This document shows positions 5,439 to 6,058 of a stretch of DNA of 6,058 nucleotides, in pieces. Under the pieces are notes generated by a model, which made no database searches, had not been told where the DNA came from, and saw nothing but the letters and a program-made list of their open reading frames with translations. Numbering within the stretch: the stretch's first letter is position 1; each line of letters begins with the position of its first letter. Made by a program: the position numbers and the translations under genes. The stretch is from Actinomycetales bacterium (GTDB lineage Bacteria; Actinomycetota; Actinomycetes; Actinomycetales; BWSM-131): contig JASBSH010000319.1 in the NCBI GenBank assembly GCA_030149025.1, positions 1 to 6,058 on the forward strand. The letters run 5' to 3'.

Positions 5439-6058
5439 ATGCAGCCGAGCACAACCGAGCCATCAGCAGCGACCGCGGCGACAGCAGCGACGGCAGCCGA
5501 TCTCCGGACGCGCGCTGACGCCGTCCTCACTGCCCTGACCGGCAGGCCGGACGCCGCGTTCCGCGACGGGCAGTGGGAGGCGGTGGAGACTCTGGTCTCC
5601 GAGCGTGCCCGCGCGCTGGTGGTGCAACGCACCGGCTGGGGCAAGTCCGCAGTCTACTTCGTGGCGACCGCGTTGCTGCGCCAGCAGGGCTCGGGGCCCA
5701 CGCTGCTGATCTCGCCGCTGCTCGCGCTGATGCGCGACCAGGTGGCCGCGGCGCGACGCGCGGGTGTGCGGGCAGTGGAGATGAACTCCTCCAACGCCAC
5801 GGAGTGGGGTAACGTCACGGCGGCCATCCTCGCGGACGACGTCGACCTCCTGCTCGTGTCGCCCGAGCGGCTTACCAACCCCCACTTCGCCGAGGAGCTG
5901 CTGCCCACGCTCACCGAACGTTGCGGCCTGCTGGTCATCGACGAGGCGCACTGCGTGTCGGACTGGGGGCACGACTTCCGCCCGGACTACCGGCGCATCC
6001 GTGACCTGCTCACAGCGCTCCCGAGCGAGACGCCGGTGCTCGCCACGACCGCGACCGC
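5439..6058 (+). CDS. RecQ-family ATP-dependent DNA helicase, N-terminal fragment (continues off the right edge)
   Basis: The visible 206 codons encode the first RecA-like domain of a superfamily 2 helicase, expected to unwind DNA 3' to 5' with ATP during repair or recombination. Motifs in order are: motif 0 FRDGQ (41-45, with Gln45), Walker A RTGWGKS (64-70, with Lys69 and Ser70), motif Ia SPLLALMRDQV (92-102), SPERL (141-145), Walker B DEAH (168-171), the RecQ-specific aromatic-rich loop HCVSDWGHDFRPDY (171-184), and motif III ATTAT at the edge. The aromatic loop is what marks it as RecQ rather than a generic DEAD-box protein. The Walker A has Trp where classical RecQ has Gly (TGGGKS). Residues 10-20 are a low-complexity Ala-Ala-Thr repeat. 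The second helicase domain, zinc-binding and C-terminal domains lie outside the window, so I give no gene symbol. The gene appears to have its own leaderless promoter, independent of the importer operon. Confidence 0.9.
   Translation, partial: MQPSTTEPSAATAATAATAADLRTRADAVLTALTGRPDAAFRDGQWEAVETLVSERARALVVQRTGWGKSAVYFVATALLRQQGSGPTLLISPLLALMRDQVAAARRAGVRAVEMNSSNATEWGNVTAAILADDVDLLLVSPERLTNPHFAEELLPTLTERCGLLVIDEAHCVSDWGHDFRPDYRRIRDLLTALPSETPVLATTAT
5466..5498 (+). repeat. 9-bp repeat encoding Ala-Ala-Thr in the recQ-like gene
   Basis: Three full copies and one partial copy of a 9-bp unit (GCAGCGACC, GCGGCGACA, GCAGCGACG, GCAGCC) encode (AAT)3AA, residues 10-20. It is a low-complexity N-terminal tail ahead of helicase motif 0 and probably disordered. 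Copy number could vary between strains. Confidence 0.7.

Noticed and set aside
5314..5538. 74-codon plus-strand frame starting in the palindrome
   Set aside because: It overlaps the recQ-like gene out of frame and half of it is palindrome; there is no ribosome binding site or recognisable product.

Overview
The window is high-GC DNA with strong G/C preference at third codon positions, typical of an actinomycete. A Geodermatophilales-like actinobacterium is possible, but I cannot establish the genus from this sequence.

Layout. Positions 1-199 (minus) hold the N-terminal part of a DUF885-type protein that runs off the left edge. Positions 200-364 carry a short tandem repeat of about 32 bp in four units, which runs into the 3' end of the next gene. 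Positions 328-1392 (minus) encode a zinc-dependent, medium-chain alcohol dehydrogenase. Positions 1485-1610 (minus) hold a 41-residue small ORF with a strong ribosome binding site and a TACAAT -10-like box. Positions 1611-1881 are a divergent regulatory region with a LacI-family-type operator at 1814-1827. Positions 1882-5295 (plus) are a three-gene carbohydrate ABC importer: a lipoprotein binding protein and two permeases resembling the alpha-glucoside AglE/AglF/AglG type. A 12-bp-stem hairpin lies between the binding protein and the first permease. A perfect 23-bp-arm palindrome at 5316-5367 follows the last permease. From 5439 to the right edge is the N-terminal helicase core of a RecQ-family protein, apparently on a leaderless mRNA.

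How the genes work together. The binding protein would capture a sugar, probably an oligosaccharide or alpha-glucoside, outside the membrane and deliver it to the permease heterodimer. No ATPase gene, glycosidase or regulator gene is present in the window. The importer therefore probably borrows a shared ATPase of the MsiK type, and a LacI-family repressor encoded elsewhere probably controls it. The dehydrogenase, small ORF, DUF885 gene and recQ-like gene show no evident functional link to the importer.

I found no clearly new multi-gene system. The points most worth a second look are the unassigned small ORF with its own expression signals, the long palindrome, the tandem repeat that supplies the dehydrogenase C-terminus and stop codon, and the intercistronic hairpin.
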